Source: Nonomuraea sp. NEAU-A123
Lineage (GTDB): Bacteria > Actinomycetota > Actinomycetes > Streptosporangiales > Streptosporangiaceae
Length of the DNA stretch: 64,000 bases
NCBI RefSeq assembly: GCF_018603905.1
Contig: NZ_JAHFZZ010000009.1
Span: 465,561 to 529,560 of the forward strand
Reading direction: 5' to 3'
In this document: one piece after another, positions 24,538 to 33,236 of the stretch
Position numbering within the stretch: position 1 is the first letter of the stretch
Layout of the letters: every line of letters starts with the position of its first letter
Notes under the pieces: model-generated
Databases searched by the model: none
What the model was told of the DNA's origin: nothing
The model's input: only the letters and a program-made list of their open reading frames with translations
Program-made: the position numbers and the translations under genes

Positions 24538-25278
24538 TTACCGCATGACCGAACGGCCCCATCCTCGGCCCAGGCGCCGGCAGGCGAAGGCTCCGGCCGC
24601 CGCGCCGAGGGCGACGAGCACGGCCGCGGGGCCCGCCGTGCCGGACACGTCGCCGCGTACCGCGGCCTGCAGCATGGTCGTCGCCCAGTAGCCCGGTGAG
24701 AACGGCGCGATGGCCTGCGCCCACGGCGGCATCAGCGCGAACGGCACCAGCGCCCCGCCCAGCGCGCTGACCGACAGCGCGCCGATGTTGCAGAGTGTGC
24801 TGAGCTCGCCGTGGCTGCGTACCACCGCGGCCAGTGCCGTACCCACGCCGAGCAGGGCGAAGCACCACGCGGCGACGGCCAGCCCGAGCGGCCATAGCGG
24901 CCCCGAGGGCCGCATGCCCACCACGAGGATCCCGTAGCCGAGCAGGACGACCTGCTGGATGGCCAGGATGGCGAAGACGGGCAGGGTCTTGCCGATGATC
25001 AGCTCGGGCACGCGCGCCCTGGTCGCCCTGATCCGGTCCCAGGTGTGCCAGACGCGCTCGGTCAGCACGGCTATCGCCACGTCGGCCATCGACAGCACCG
25101 AGAACATCACCAGCATCCCGGTGACCACCTGCGCGGGCCGGCCGAGCATCGACTTGAAGACCAGCATGAGCACCATCGGCATCACCAGGTAGCTGACCAG
25201 GTGGGCCGGGTCACGCCTGCGGAGCAGCACGTTGTGTCTGACCAGCACCGCGATGCGGTGGAGCGAGTCACGCGACAT
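24538..25278 (-). CDS. ABC-2 type transporter permease
   Basis: A 246-residue membrane protein with six helices, the permease of an ABC exporter. It shows the ABC-2 pattern with SYLVMPMVLMLVFKSMLGRPA in helix 1 and LVPFALMPPWAQAIAPFSPG before the last helices. Its start overlaps the end of the ATPase gene by 11 bp, so the two are translated together. Daunorubicin-resistance-type exporters have this arrangement; the substrate is unknown. Confidence 0.88.
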   Translation of the reverse strand: MSRDSLHRIAVLVRHNVLLRRRDPAHLVSYLVMPMVLMLVFKSMLGRPAQVVTGMLVMFSVLSMADVAIAVLTERVWHTWDRIRATRARVPELIIGKTLPVFAILAIQQVVLLGYGILVVGMRPSGPLWPLGLAVAAWCFALLGVGTALAAVVRSHGELSTLCNIGALSVSALGGALVPFALMPPWAQAIAPFSPGYWATTMLQAAVRGDVSGTAGPAAVLVALGAAAGAFACRRLGRGWGRSVMR

Positions 25279-26074
25279 GGGACAGCTCCTTGTAGAGGTC
25301 GTCGAGCGACGGCTGGCGGATGTCGATGGCGCGCACCGGCCGGTCGAGGCCGCGCAGCAGTTCGGCGAGCGCGGCCGTGGGGTCGGCCGTGGTGACGGCG
25401 AGTTCCTCGTCGCCGTCGAGAGTCACCCGCACCTCGCCCGGCAGGCCCTTGAGCAGCTCTTCGCCGGTGCCTCTGGCGATCACCCGGCCACTCTTGGCGA
25501 CCGCGATCGTGGCGTCCAGCTCGGACAGTTCGGGCAGGTAGTGGGTGGCGTAGACGACCGTGGCGCCGTTCTTCGCCCGGCGGCGGACGGCCGCCAGAAG
25601 GGCGGCTCGTGTCTCGGGGTCGGCGCCGACCGTCGGCTCGTCCAGCAGCAGGACGGCGGGGGCGGCGACCAGCGCGGTGGCGGCCTGGGTGCGGCGCTGC
25701 TGGCCGCCGGACAGGATGCCCACCCGCCGGTCGAGCTCGCCCGTCAGCAGCATCTCCTCGGCGATCCGGTCGATGGCCCGCTTGAGCGCCGTACGGCGCA
25801 GCCCGGCCAGGCCGCCGAAGAAGCGCAGCGTCTCGCGGACGGTGACGCTCGGGTAGAGCGCGAGCTGCTGCGGCGCCACCCCCATCTGACCCTTTATCAC
25901 GATATTTCCGGACTCGGGGCTGATGAGACCCGAGGCGATCTCGAAGAAGGTCGTCTTGCCCGCGCCGTTGTGGCCGACCAGGCCCGCGATCTCCCCCGGC
26001 ACGACTTCCAGGCAGAAGCCGTCCAGCGCGGTCACCTCCTGGAAGCGCTTGACGAGTCCCGTCGCCTTGAGCAT
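25268..26074 (-). CDS. ABC transporter ATP-binding protein
   Basis: A 268-residue ATPase that powers the permease at 24538. Walker A GHNGAGKTT, Q-loop GVAPQQLALYP, signature LSGGQQRR, Walker B VLLLDEPTVG and switch His in YATHYLPE are all present. Start ATG 26074 is preceded by AGGTAGGGGAC; the open frame continues 336 bp upstream but would run through the TetR operator. Divergent from the TetR gene, which probably represses it. Confidence 0.92.
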   Translation of the reverse strand: MLKATGLVKRFQEVTALDGFCLEVVPGEIAGLVGHNGAGKTTFFEIASGLISPESGNIVIKGQMGVAPQQLALYPSVTVRETLRFFGGLAGLRRTALKRAIDRIAEEMLLTGELDRRVGILSGGQQRRTQAATALVAAPAVLLLDEPTVGADPETRAALLAAVRRRAKNGATVVYATHYLPELSELDATIAVAKSGRVIARGTGEELLKGLPGEVRVTLDGDEELAVTTADPTAALAELLRGLDRPVRAIDIRQPSLDDLYKELSHVA

Positions 26075-26092
26075 GTCCCCTACCTCTCCCCG

Positions 26093-26124
26093 GTCTACGT
26101 TGTAGACTGCTCTACAGCGTAGAC
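26093..26124. promoter_or_regulatory. TetR-type operator between ABC exporter and regulator
   Basis: Inverted repeat GTCTACGTTGTAGA-CTGC-TCTACAGCGTAGAC with one mismatch between arms. It lies in the 57-bp divergent gap and ends 7 bp before the regulator start, so a bound regulator would block both genes. Confidence 0.75.
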
Positions 26125-26131
26125 TGACACG

Positions 26132-26746
26132 GTGCGGAAACTCAAGACCGAACGGCAACCGGAAATTCTCGACGCCGCCCTCGCGATCGCCGACGAGCAC
26201 GGGCTCGACGCCCTGACCATGCGAGCGGTCGCCGAACGCATCGGCGTGACACCCATGGCCATTTACGGATATTTCCGGAATAAGAATGAGTTGCTGGACG
26301 GGCTCGTCGGGCGGTTGCTGACGAGCCTCCCGCAGGCTCTGCCGGGTGAGTCGTGGGATCAGCGGCTCGGCGCGTTCGCCTGGGCCACCAGGCGGCTGGC
26401 CCGCGATCATCCCGGCGTCTTCCCGCTGCTGTTCGCCCGGCCCTCGGTCACGCCGGACGCGGTCGCGGTGGTGGACTTGATCTACCAGGCGCTGATCGAC
26501 GCGGGCGTGCCCGACGCCGACGTGCCGAGGATCGAGCGCCTGATCACCACGTTCGTGCTCGGTTTCGCGACGTCCGAGGCCAATGGGCGGTTCTCGGCGT
26601 CCGGTGACGGCATCCGGTCACGCCGGGCCCGGGGCGACTTTCCCGCGCATCAGCGGCTGTTGGCCCATCTCGACTCGCCCGCCGACCTGGACGCCGAATT
26701 CGCCGCCGACCTCGCCGACCTCGTCCGTATCATCCGCCCCGTCTGA
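26132..26746 (+). CDS. TetR-family transcription regulator
   Basis: A 204-residue repressor. The N-terminal HTH is typical: ILDAALAIADEHGLDALTM, AVAERIGVTPMAIYGYFRNK. The C-terminal part matches the TetR_C domain that binds ligand. It starts at GTG 26132. The inverted repeat at 26093-26124 is its likely site, with the ABC exporter as target and the exported compound as inducer. Confidence 0.9.
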   Translation: MRKLKTERQPEILDAALAIADEHGLDALTMRAVAERIGVTPMAIYGYFRNKNELLDGLVGRLLTSLPQALPGESWDQRLGAFAWATRRLARDHPGVFPLLFARPSVTPDAVAVVDLIYQALIDAGVPDADVPRIERLITTFVLGFATSEANGRFSASGDGIRSRRARGDFPAHQRLLAHLDSPADLDAEFAADLADLVRIIRPV

Positions 26747-26797
26747 CACACCCCTATCAGGGAATGGTTACGGTGTGTAGCGTCGCTGTGCCTTTCC

Positions 26798-29206
26798 GTG
26801 GGGGTCGCCATGTTGCTGTGGGTCGTCGTCGGTCTCACCGCGTCCGCCGTCGCCGTTCCCGGACTGCCGAGCCAAGGCGGTCGGGGGCCTCGGGCTGACG
26901 TGGGGCCTCAGGCTGACGTGGGGCAACGGGCTGACGTGAGACGTCAGGCCGACGTAGGGCATCAGGCCGATGGGGAGCGTCAGGCCGACTTGAGGCGTCA
27001 GGATGACTTCGCGGCGGCGGCGCGGGAGTTCAGGGTGCCGGAGAGCGTGCTGCTGGGCGTGTCGTACCTGGAGTCCCAGTGGGACGCGAACGCCGGGGCG
27101 CCCAGCGTGGCCGGAGGTTACGGGCCGATGCATCTCGTGGAGGCGCCGCTGCGGCTCGCGCAGCGGCTCACCGGGCTGCCGCCCGCACGACTGCGTACCG
27201 ATCCCGCCGCGAACATCCGGGGCGGCGCCGCCGTCCTCGCCTCCTACCGGCGACGGCCCAGCGCGAACCCCGCCGACTGGTACGACGCGGTCGCCCGCTA
27301 CTCGGGCGCACCCGGCCCGCAGGCGGCTCGCGCCTTCGCCGACGAGGTGTTCGCGGTGATCCGCACCGGAGCCGCCCGCCGCACGGACGACGGGCAGCCG
27401 GTACGACTGGCGGCCATCCCCGCCCTCTTCCCACCCGCACGCCCCAACCCTCTCCACCCCCACCCTCTCGGTCCCAGCCTTCTCGACCCCCACCCTCTCG
27501 GTCCCAGCCTTCTCGACCCCAGCCCGCTCGACCCAGACGCGAGCCACTCGGCAGCCGACGTAGCGGCCAGCGCTCCAACGTCACCCGACACCGATAGAGA
27601 TCCCTCAGCTTCCCCCGAAACCGACGCGCACCACCCAGCGCTGCCCGCTTCCGACCAGACGCAGCCCGCAAGCAACCCGGCGCGGCCCCCGGCGGACGAG
27701 ACGCAACCCGCAGTCGGCCCAGGGCGGCCCATGACCGACCAGACGCAACCCGCAGCCGACTCGGCGCGACCCACGACCGACCAGACACGGCCCACAGCCA
27801 GCACAGGGCGAACTACGACCGACCAGACACGGCCCACGACCAGCCTGGGGCGATCCACGGCCGACGAGACGCGGCCCACGGCCAGCTCAGGGCGACCCGC
27901 CAGTCTGACGCAGTTCTCCTCCCAGGGAGACCCGCTGCCGCCCCCCGAACCCGACGCGGACCGGCCGGCGGCACGTGACGGCCACGCGAGTTCCCCCACC
28001 CCGCCCAGAAACCCGAACATCGAATGCCCCGCCGAGCTGGCCTGCGAGTGGATGCCCGCCGCCTACAAACGCACCGACAAGGGCGGCTACGGCAACCACG
28101 ACACCCTGAACCACCCCAGACGCATCGACTACATCGTGATCCACGACACCGAGGGCACCTACGCGGGCGTCCCGTCGATGGTGCACGATCCGGAGTACGT
28201 GAGCTGGCACTACACGATCCGCTCCAGCGACGGACATGTCGCCCAGCACGTACGCACAAAGGACATCGCCTGGCACTCCGGCAACTGGGACGTCAACGCC
28301 CGCTCCATCGGCATCGAACACGAGGGCTACCTGGCCAAAGGCGGCACCTGGTACACCGAGGCCATGTACATCGCGTCGGCCAAACTCGTGAAATATCTGG
28401 CCGCCAAACACCACATTCCACTCGACCGCGCACACATCCTCGGCCACGACAACGTACCGGGCTCGAACCCGACAACCGTCTCGTCCATGCACGAGGACCC
28501 GGGCCCGTACTGGGACTGGGCACACTACTTCGACCTGCTGGGCCACCCCCTCAAAGCAGCCAAGAAGGGCACGTCAGTCATCATCCACCCCAACTACGAC
28601 GCCAATCAGCCGCAATTCACCGGCTGCACCGCCAAATCCGGCAAGTCCGGCAAGTCCTGTCCCCCGCACGGCGCCTCCACGGTGTGGCTGCGCACGGAGC
28701 CCCGTGAAGACGCCCCGCTCGTCGACGACATCGGCAAACGCGTCGGCAAGCCCAGCACGTACAGCGTCTACGACCACAGCGCCCGCGCCTCGACCGGCCA
28801 GCGATACGCCGTGGCGGGCAGGGCGGGCGACTGGACGGCCATCTGGTACCTGGGCAGCAAGGCCTGGTTCTACAACCCCGCCTCCGCCCCCACCGCCCTC
28901 CCGGCGAGAGGCCCGCTGGTCACTCCGCTCAGGAAGCACGTCAAGGTGTACGGCCTCGCCTACCCCGGACAACCCGCGTATCGCCGCAGGGGCGTCACCT
29001 ACCAGGCCCCGATCCCGCTCAATTACGTCATCCAGCCCGGCCAGTACTACTCGCTCGGCCTCACGCTGCACGGCACGTACCAAGCGGCGGGCTCCTTCAA
29101 CCCGGCCGGACACGTCATGGTCAAGGGCAAGGCCCGCTACCACCAGATCCAGTTCGGCCACCGGGTCATGTACGTCATGGCCAAGGACGTCCGTGTGACC
29201 CACTGA
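26798..29206 (+). CDS. Secreted peptidoglycan amidase with lytic-transglycosylase-like and repeat regions
   Basis: An 802-residue exported wall hydrolase. A signal peptide (MLLWVVVGLTASAVAVPGLP) is followed by six-residue repeats, then a domain resembling SLT transglycosylases or invertase-type lysozymes (VLLGVSYLESQWDANAGAPS, GYGPMHL; about residues 70-190). A long Pro/Thr/Asp-rich tract follows. The Amidase_2/PGRP domain (about 440-590) has DYIVIHDTEGTY, WHYTIRSSDGHVAQHV, SIGIEHEGYL and HILGHDNVPG, with zinc ligands His, His and His. The C-terminal part has SH3-like units (VWLRTEPRED, WTAIWYLGSKAWFYNP). It cleaves N-acetylmuramoyl-L-alanine bonds. ATG 26810 is an alternative start. Confidence 0.88.
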   Translation: MGVAMLLWVVVGLTASAVAVPGLPSQGGRGPRADVGPQADVGQRADVRRQADVGHQADGERQADLRRQDDFAAAAREFRVPESVLLGVSYLESQWDANAGAPSVAGGYGPMHLVEAPLRLAQRLTGLPPARLRTDPAANIRGGAAVLASYRRRPSANPADWYDAVARYSGAPGPQAARAFADEVFAVIRTGAARRTDDGQPVRLAAIPALFPPARPNPLHPHPLGPSLLDPHPLGPSLLDPSPLDPDASHSAADVAASAPTSPDTDRDPSASPETDAHHPALPASDQTQPASNPARPPADETQPAVGPGRPMTDQTQPAADSARPTTDQTRPTASTGRTTTDQTRPTTSLGRSTADETRPTASSGRPASLTQFSSQGDPLPPPEPDADRPAARDGHASSPTPPRNPNIECPAELACEWMPAAYKRTDKGGYGNHDTLNHPRRIDYIVIHDTEGTYAGVPSMVHDPEYVSWHYTIRSSDGHVAQHVRTKDIAWHSGNWDVNARSIGIEHEGYLAKGGTWYTEAMYIASAKLVKYLAAKHHIPLDRAHILGHDNVPGSNPTTVSSMHEDPGPYWDWAHYFDLLGHPLKAAKKGTSVIIHPNYDANQPQFTGCTAKSGKSGKSCPPHGASTVWLRTEPREDAPLVDDIGKRVGKPSTYSVYDHSARASTGQRYAVAGRAGDWTAIWYLGSKAWFYNPASAPTALPARGPLVTPLRKHVKVYGLAYPGQPAYRRRGVTYQAPIPLNYVIQPGQYYSLGLTLHGTYQAAGSFNPAGHVMVKGKARYHQIQFGHRVMYVMAKDVRVTH
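26885..27008 (+). repeat. Tandem 18-bp repeats in the amidase gene
   Basis: About seven copies of an 18-bp unit encoding variants of GPQADV, GQRADV, RRQADV. They lie right after the signal peptide, so this part of the mature protein may vary in length. Confidence 0.75.
27461..27520 (+). repeat. Two perfect 30-bp tandem repeats in the amidase gene
   Basis: Copies at 27461-27490 and 27491-27520 are identical; partial variants flank them on both sides. They encode HPLGPSLLDP. Confidence 0.85.
27653..27904 (+). repeat. Six 42-bp tandem repeats in the amidase gene
   Basis: Six units of 14 residues with the pattern D-(Q/E)-T-(Q/R)-P-(A/T) ... (A/G)-R-(P/T/S). They form the linker between the transglycosylase-like and amidase domains. 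Confidence 0.85.
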
Positions 29207-29291
29207 ATCTCACCCGCACGCCCGCTCACCGCACACGTGCACTCTCCGAAGGCGATATGGTTTTCCCGTGGCCGGTCATCGCCGGAAACAC

Positions 29292-29363
29292 GCGGAAGTG
29301 GCTCAGTGGTAGAGCATCACCTTGCCAAGGTGAGGGTCGCGGGTTCGAATCCCGTCTTCCGCT
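29292..29363 (+). tRNA. tRNA-Gly (GCC)
   Basis: 72-nt cloverleaf: acceptor GCGGAAG/CTTCCGC, anticodon loop TTGCCAA, T arm GCGGG-TTCGAAT-CCCGT, discriminator T. CCA is not encoded. Confidence 0.95.
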
Positions 29364-29385
29364 CGGAGTTTCTCTAACTCGACAA

Positions 29386-29460
29386 GGACGATTAGCTCAG
29401 CGGGAGAGCGCTTCCCTGACACGGAAGAGGTCACTGGTTCAATCCCAGTATCGTCCACCA
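29386..29460 (+). tRNA. tRNA-Val (GAC)
   Basis: 75 nt including an encoded CCA. Acceptor GGACGAT/ATCGTCC, anticodon arm CTTCC-CTGACAC-GGAAG, T arm with TTCAATC. It follows the glycine tRNA by 22 bp and is probably co-transcribed with it. Confidence 0.95.
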
Positions 29461-29464
29461 CTAC

Positions 29465-29491
29465 AGCCCCAGCTCATCTGAGCCTGGGGCT
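29465..29491 (+). terminator. Terminator hairpin after the tRNA pair
   Basis: AGCCCCAG and CTGGGGCT form the stem, with inner CTCA/TGAG pairing. It is followed by TGTTGT rather than a pure T-tract. It also separates the tRNAs from the convergent permease gene. Confidence 0.65.
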
Positions 29492-29508
29492 GTTGTCATA
29501 CCGGACAG

Positions 29509-30903
29509 CTATTGCGACTCCAGCACAGAGTGCCGGCGGCCGTAAGCGAAGTACACGATCAGCCCGAGCACGAACCAGACGACGAACCGCAGCCACGTGA
29601 CCGGGTCCAGAAAAGTGATCAGCCAGAGGCTGAAGAGCACCCCGACAGCCGGCACCACCGGCATTCCCGGTGTCCTGAACGAGCGGGGCAGGTCGGGCTG
29701 CCGATAGCGGAGCACGATCACCGCCACGCAGACGACCACGAACGCCAGCAGGATCCCGATGTTCGTCAGCTCGGCCGCCTCCCGGATAGGCAGGAACCCG
29801 GCGATCGCCGCCGAGGCGGCGCCCACGATCCAGGTGACCCGCGACGGCACCCGCCGCACCGGGTGCAGCTTGGCGAACCACTGCGGCAGCAGCCCGTCCC
29901 GGCTCATCGAGAACCAGACCCGGGTGACGCCGAGCATGAAGGTGAACATGACCGTGAGGATGCCCACGATCGCCCCCACCGCGATCACGGACGCCAGCCC
30001 GGACAGCCCGACCGAGGCGAACGCCGAGGAGAAACCGCTCTCCGGGTCGATCTGACGGTAGTTCTGCATGCCGGTGAGCACCAGCGTGGCCAGCACGTAC
30101 AGCACCATGGAGATGGCCAGCGAGTAGATGATCGCCTTCGGCATGTGCCGCCGCGCGTCCCGCGACTCCTCGGCCGCGGTGCTCATCGCGTCGTAGCCGA
30201 ACACCGCGAAGAACACGGTGGCGGCCCCGGTGATCGCCCCGCCGATCCCGAACGGGAAGAAGGGGTGGTAGTTGGCGGTGTTGATGTGGAAGAAGCCGAC
30301 CACGATCACCAGCAGCACGACGGCGACCTTGATGCTCACCACGATCGTCTCGAACCTGGCCGCGGCGCGGATGCCGAGGTTCAGCAGGAAGGCGATGAGC
30401 AGGCACAAGAGCACCGCGAACAGGTCCACCACGTGTCCCGCGCCGGTGCCGGGCGCGCCGAGCATCCACGCGGGCAGCCGGAACCCGAGCTCCTGAACGA
30501 GGAAGCCGAAGTAGCCGGAGATGCCGATGGCCACCACCGCGACGATCGCGGTGTACTCCAGCAGCAGGTCCCAGCCGATGAACCAGCCGACGATCTCCCC
30601 CAGGACCGCGTACCCGTAGGTGTAGGCGGACCCCGCCTTCGGGATCATTCCGGCGAACTCGGCGTACGAGAGCGCCGCGGCGGCGCTGGCGACCCCGGCG
30701 ATGAGGAACGACACGAGCACGGCCGGTCCGGCGGTCTGGTTGGCGACCGCGCCGGCCAGGGCGAAGATCCCCGCCCCGATGATGCCGCCCACGCCGATGG
30801 CGGTGAGCTGCCACAGACCGAGTGACCTGGACAGTTCGCCCTCGTGTTCGGTGGCGATCTGTTCCACCGGTTTGCGTCTGAAGACGCCTCGCGAAGTGAC
30901 CAT
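29509..30903 (-). CDS. APC-family amino acid permease
   Basis: A 464-residue transporter with about 12 helices, resembling the cationic amino acid transporter branch (YfnA type). The first helix carries GVGGIIGAGIFALAG, the substrate-binding glycine loop of APC permeases; FAVFGYDAMSTAAEESRDARR is the conserved helix 6 and loop region. It probably imports amino acids using the proton gradient. Start ATG 30903 follows GGAG. It stands alone, with no regulator beside it. Confidence 0.9.
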   Translation of the reverse strand: MVTSRGVFRRKPVEQIATEHEGELSRSLGLWQLTAIGVGGIIGAGIFALAGAVANQTAGPAVLVSFLIAGVASAAAALSYAEFAGMIPKAGSAYTYGYAVLGEIVGWFIGWDLLLEYTAIVAVVAIGISGYFGFLVQELGFRLPAWMLGAPGTGAGHVVDLFAVLLCLLIAFLLNLGIRAAARFETIVVSIKVAVVLLVIVVGFFHINTANYHPFFPFGIGGAITGAATVFFAVFGYDAMSTAAEESRDARRHMPKAIIYSLAISMVLYVLATLVLTGMQNYRQIDPESGFSSAFASVGLSGLASVIAVGAIVGILTVMFTFMLGVTRVWFSMSRDGLLPQWFAKLHPVRRVPSRVTWIVGAASAAIAGFLPIREAAELTNIGILLAFVVVCVAVIVLRYRQPDLPRSFRTPGMPVVPAVGVLFSLWLITFLDPVTWLRFVVWFVLGLIVYFAYGRRHSVLESQ

Positions 30904-31120
30904 GACGACTCCAGTGACTGATTGTCAACCCCGTGCGTCCGGTCTTCCCGCCCAGAGCGTCCCTAAGCCCATGTGAATGCCGCCGGGCCGTACATGGTTG
31001 TCGATTCACGTACTGTCCGCGGGCGCTTGGTCAAATGGGCGCTACGCGGTCTAATGACGGGTGTGAGCTCTCGCGGAGTGGTGCCGCGGAGCTTGGTCGT
31101 TGGCGCCTTGTGGAGGAAAG

Positions 31121-32293
31121 ATGACCGCATCGGCGGTGGACATCCTGGCGAACATCGATTTATTCGCCGACGACCAGCGCGAACATCTCCTCGCGGCGCT
31201 GGCCGTCGCGCGCAAGGAATGCCCGGTCGTGCACACGCACAGCGACGGTGGCTACTACCTGGTCACCCGCTACGAGGACGTCCGCGCGGTCTGCCTGCGA
31301 CCGGCGATCTTCAGTTCGGCGCAGCCGGGGCTGCGCGGCGTACCGGTCCGCCTGATCCCGCTGGATGTCGACCCGCCGGAGCACCGTCAGTACCGCAGGC
31401 TCCTCGACCACTACTTCTCGCGCTCATCCCTGCTCCGCTACGAGGATCAGTTGCGCGAGATCGCCCGGGACGCCATAGCGGGCTTCATCGGCGACGGCCG
31501 CCTGGAGATGGCGCGTGACTACTCGGTGCCCTTCATCGCCGGGTCACTGGCCCGGGTCGTCTTCGCCACCGACAATGTGGAGCTGATGAGCCGGGGGGTG
31601 GCGGCGGTCAAGCGGTGCGCGATCGAGAGCACGCCCGAGACGTTCGAAGCGGTCGCCCTGCTGGCGATGGAGGCGATCGCCGAGGCCGGCGACCGGTCGG
31701 CGGCCGACCGGAATGTCCTCGGCGCCCTGGCCGGGGCGAGCATCGACGGGCGGCCCCTGACCGCCGGGGAACAGGTGGCGATCGTCACCACGCTGCTGCT
31801 CGGTGGCCTGGACACGACGCGCGGCGCGATCGTCAACATCGCCTATCATCTGGCCACCCGCGAGGATGTCGAGCCGATCCTGCGGACCCCGGTCTGGTGG
31901 CGCGGGCCGCTGGATGAGTTCCTGCGCTTCGAGACGACCGTGGCGTTCATGGCCCGTACGGTGACTCAGGACACCGAACTCGCCGGAACCCCGTTGAAAC
32001 CCGGAGATCGGGTCGTCGTGCAGTTCTACTCGGGCAATCGCGATGCCGCGCGCTTCGACCGCCCCGACGAACTGGTCTTCGACCGGCATCTCAACCCGCA
32101 CCTGGCGTTCGGGGCGGGTGTGCATCGCTGCCTCGGCCAGCACTTCGCCCGGATTCAACTGATGATCGCCTTCGAGGAACTGCTCAAGCAGGCGACGAAC
32201 TTCCGGCTTGAGGAGGGCGCCGACATCCCGCGTCAGGCCGGCGTGCCCTTCGGCAGCCCTGCCGAGCTGCACCTGACCTTCGACCGGCGCTGA
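31121..32293 (+). CDS. Cytochrome P450
   Basis: A 390-residue soluble bacterial P450. The heme loop FGAGVHRCLGQHFAR contains the ligand Cys337. The I helix LLLGGLDTTRGAIVN holds the oxygen-activating acid/Thr pair, and EFLRFET is the ExxR motif of helix K. These enzymes hydroxylate small molecules using electrons from ferredoxin; no ferredoxin gene is adjacent. The start ATG 31121 has GGAGGAAAG in front; the frame opens slightly earlier. The gene converges on the DUF574 methyltransferase with only 1 bp between their stops. Confidence 0.92.
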   Translation: MTASAVDILANIDLFADDQREHLLAALAVARKECPVVHTHSDGGYYLVTRYEDVRAVCLRPAIFSSAQPGLRGVPVRLIPLDVDPPEHRQYRRLLDHYFSRSSLLRYEDQLREIARDAIAGFIGDGRLEMARDYSVPFIAGSLARVVFATDNVELMSRGVAAVKRCAIESTPETFEAVALLAMEAIAEAGDRSAADRNVLGALAGASIDGRPLTAGEQVAIVTTLLLGGLDTTRGAIVNIAYHLATREDVEPILRTPVWWRGPLDEFLRFETTVAFMARTVTQDTELAGTPLKPGDRVVVQFYSGNRDAARFDRPDELVFDRHLNPHLAFGAGVHRCLGQHFARIQLMIAFEELLKQATNFRLEEGADIPRQAGVPFGSPAELHLTFDRR

Positions 32294-32294
32294 G

Positions 32295-33122
32295 CTAGGG
32301 GCGAGGCGCCGGCCCGGTCTTGCGGCCGACGCCGACGATCACCCACGCCTTGTCCGGCCGCTCGGACAGGAATGGGCTGTCGGGCTGCCACTCACGGACG
32401 TACACCAGACCGGGATCGACCAGTTCGAGTCCGTCGAAGAAGGGCAGCACCGTCTCGCGCGTACGGGCGCCGCCATCGGCCTGGCCCAGCATTTTCCGGT
32501 AGATGCTGACGATCGGCTCCGCGGCCTCCGGGCGGGAGTCGAAGACGACATGCGTGATGACGATGTGGCTGCCGACCGGCAGCGCGTCACGCAGCTCGGC
32601 CACGCGCCGGAAGGGGTCGCTGCCGTCGGGGATGTACTGCAGGACGCCGAACAGCAGCACCGCCACCGGCTGGTCGAGGTCGATCACCTCGCGCAGGTCG
32701 GGGTCGGCGAGCAGTGCGGCGGGGTGCATGATGCCGCCCTTGACGACGGCGGTCCTGGGCCCCTTGGCGAGGATCGCCCTGCCGTGCGCGAGCACCACCG
32801 GGTCGTTGTCGACGTAGACCACACGGGCGTCGGGGGTGCGGGATCGGACCAGTTCGTGCGTGTTGAGGTCGCTGGGGAGCCCCGAGCCCAGGTTGATGAA
32901 CTGGGTGAGGCCCTGCTCCACGAGAAACCGGATCACGCGTACGTGGAACGCCTGGTGCTCTTGTGCCATGACGCGCACTTCCGGCGCGGTGGCCAGCACC
33001 GCCTCCGCCGCCTCTCGGTCGACGGCGAAGTTGTCCTTGCCCCCGATGAAGTAATCGTGCATGCGAGCGAGGTTTGGTGTGCTGGAATCGATACCTGCGG
33101 ACCACCGGGCCTCGTCACTCAT
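32295..33122 (-). CDS. DUF574-family SAM-dependent methyltransferase (paralogue 2)
   Basis: A 275-residue member of the Methyltransf_19 family. TPNLARMHDYFIGGKDNFAVD opens the domain, INLGSGLPSDLNTHE is the SAM loop, ARVVYVDNDPVVLAHGRAIL follows, and LDQPVAVLLFGVLQYIPD is the post-loop motif. The start ATG 33122 is chosen because GGAGG lies 9 bp upstream; the frame runs 54 bp further. Its neighbours, a P450 and a LuxR-type regulator, suggest secondary metabolism, but no linked operon is visible. Confidence 0.88.
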   Translation of the reverse strand: MSDEARWSAGIDSSTPNLARMHDYFIGGKDNFAVDREAAEAVLATAPEVRVMAQEHQAFHVRVIRFLVEQGLTQFINLGSGLPSDLNTHELVRSRTPDARVVYVDNDPVVLAHGRAILAKGPRTAVVKGGIMHPAALLADPDLREVIDLDQPVAVLLFGVLQYIPDGSDPFRRVAELRDALPVGSHIVITHVVFDSRPEAAEPIVSIYRKMLGQADGGARTRETVLPFFDGLELVDPGLVYVREWQPDSPFLSERPDKAWVIVGVGRKTGPAPRP

Positions 33123-33236
33123 GCGTTGCATCCTCCACAGGTCGAATAGCTCTTCGATTATGCCCAACGACAGCAAGCTACGCCGCAGACAGGTGGCCCG
33201 AAAAGCCCCAGGGGACGATGAACCAACCGGATTCGG

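Noticed and set aside
27461..27904. Tandem repeats as a CRISPR or non-coding satellite
   Set aside because: They keep the reading frame of the amidase and encode a plausible linker between its domains.
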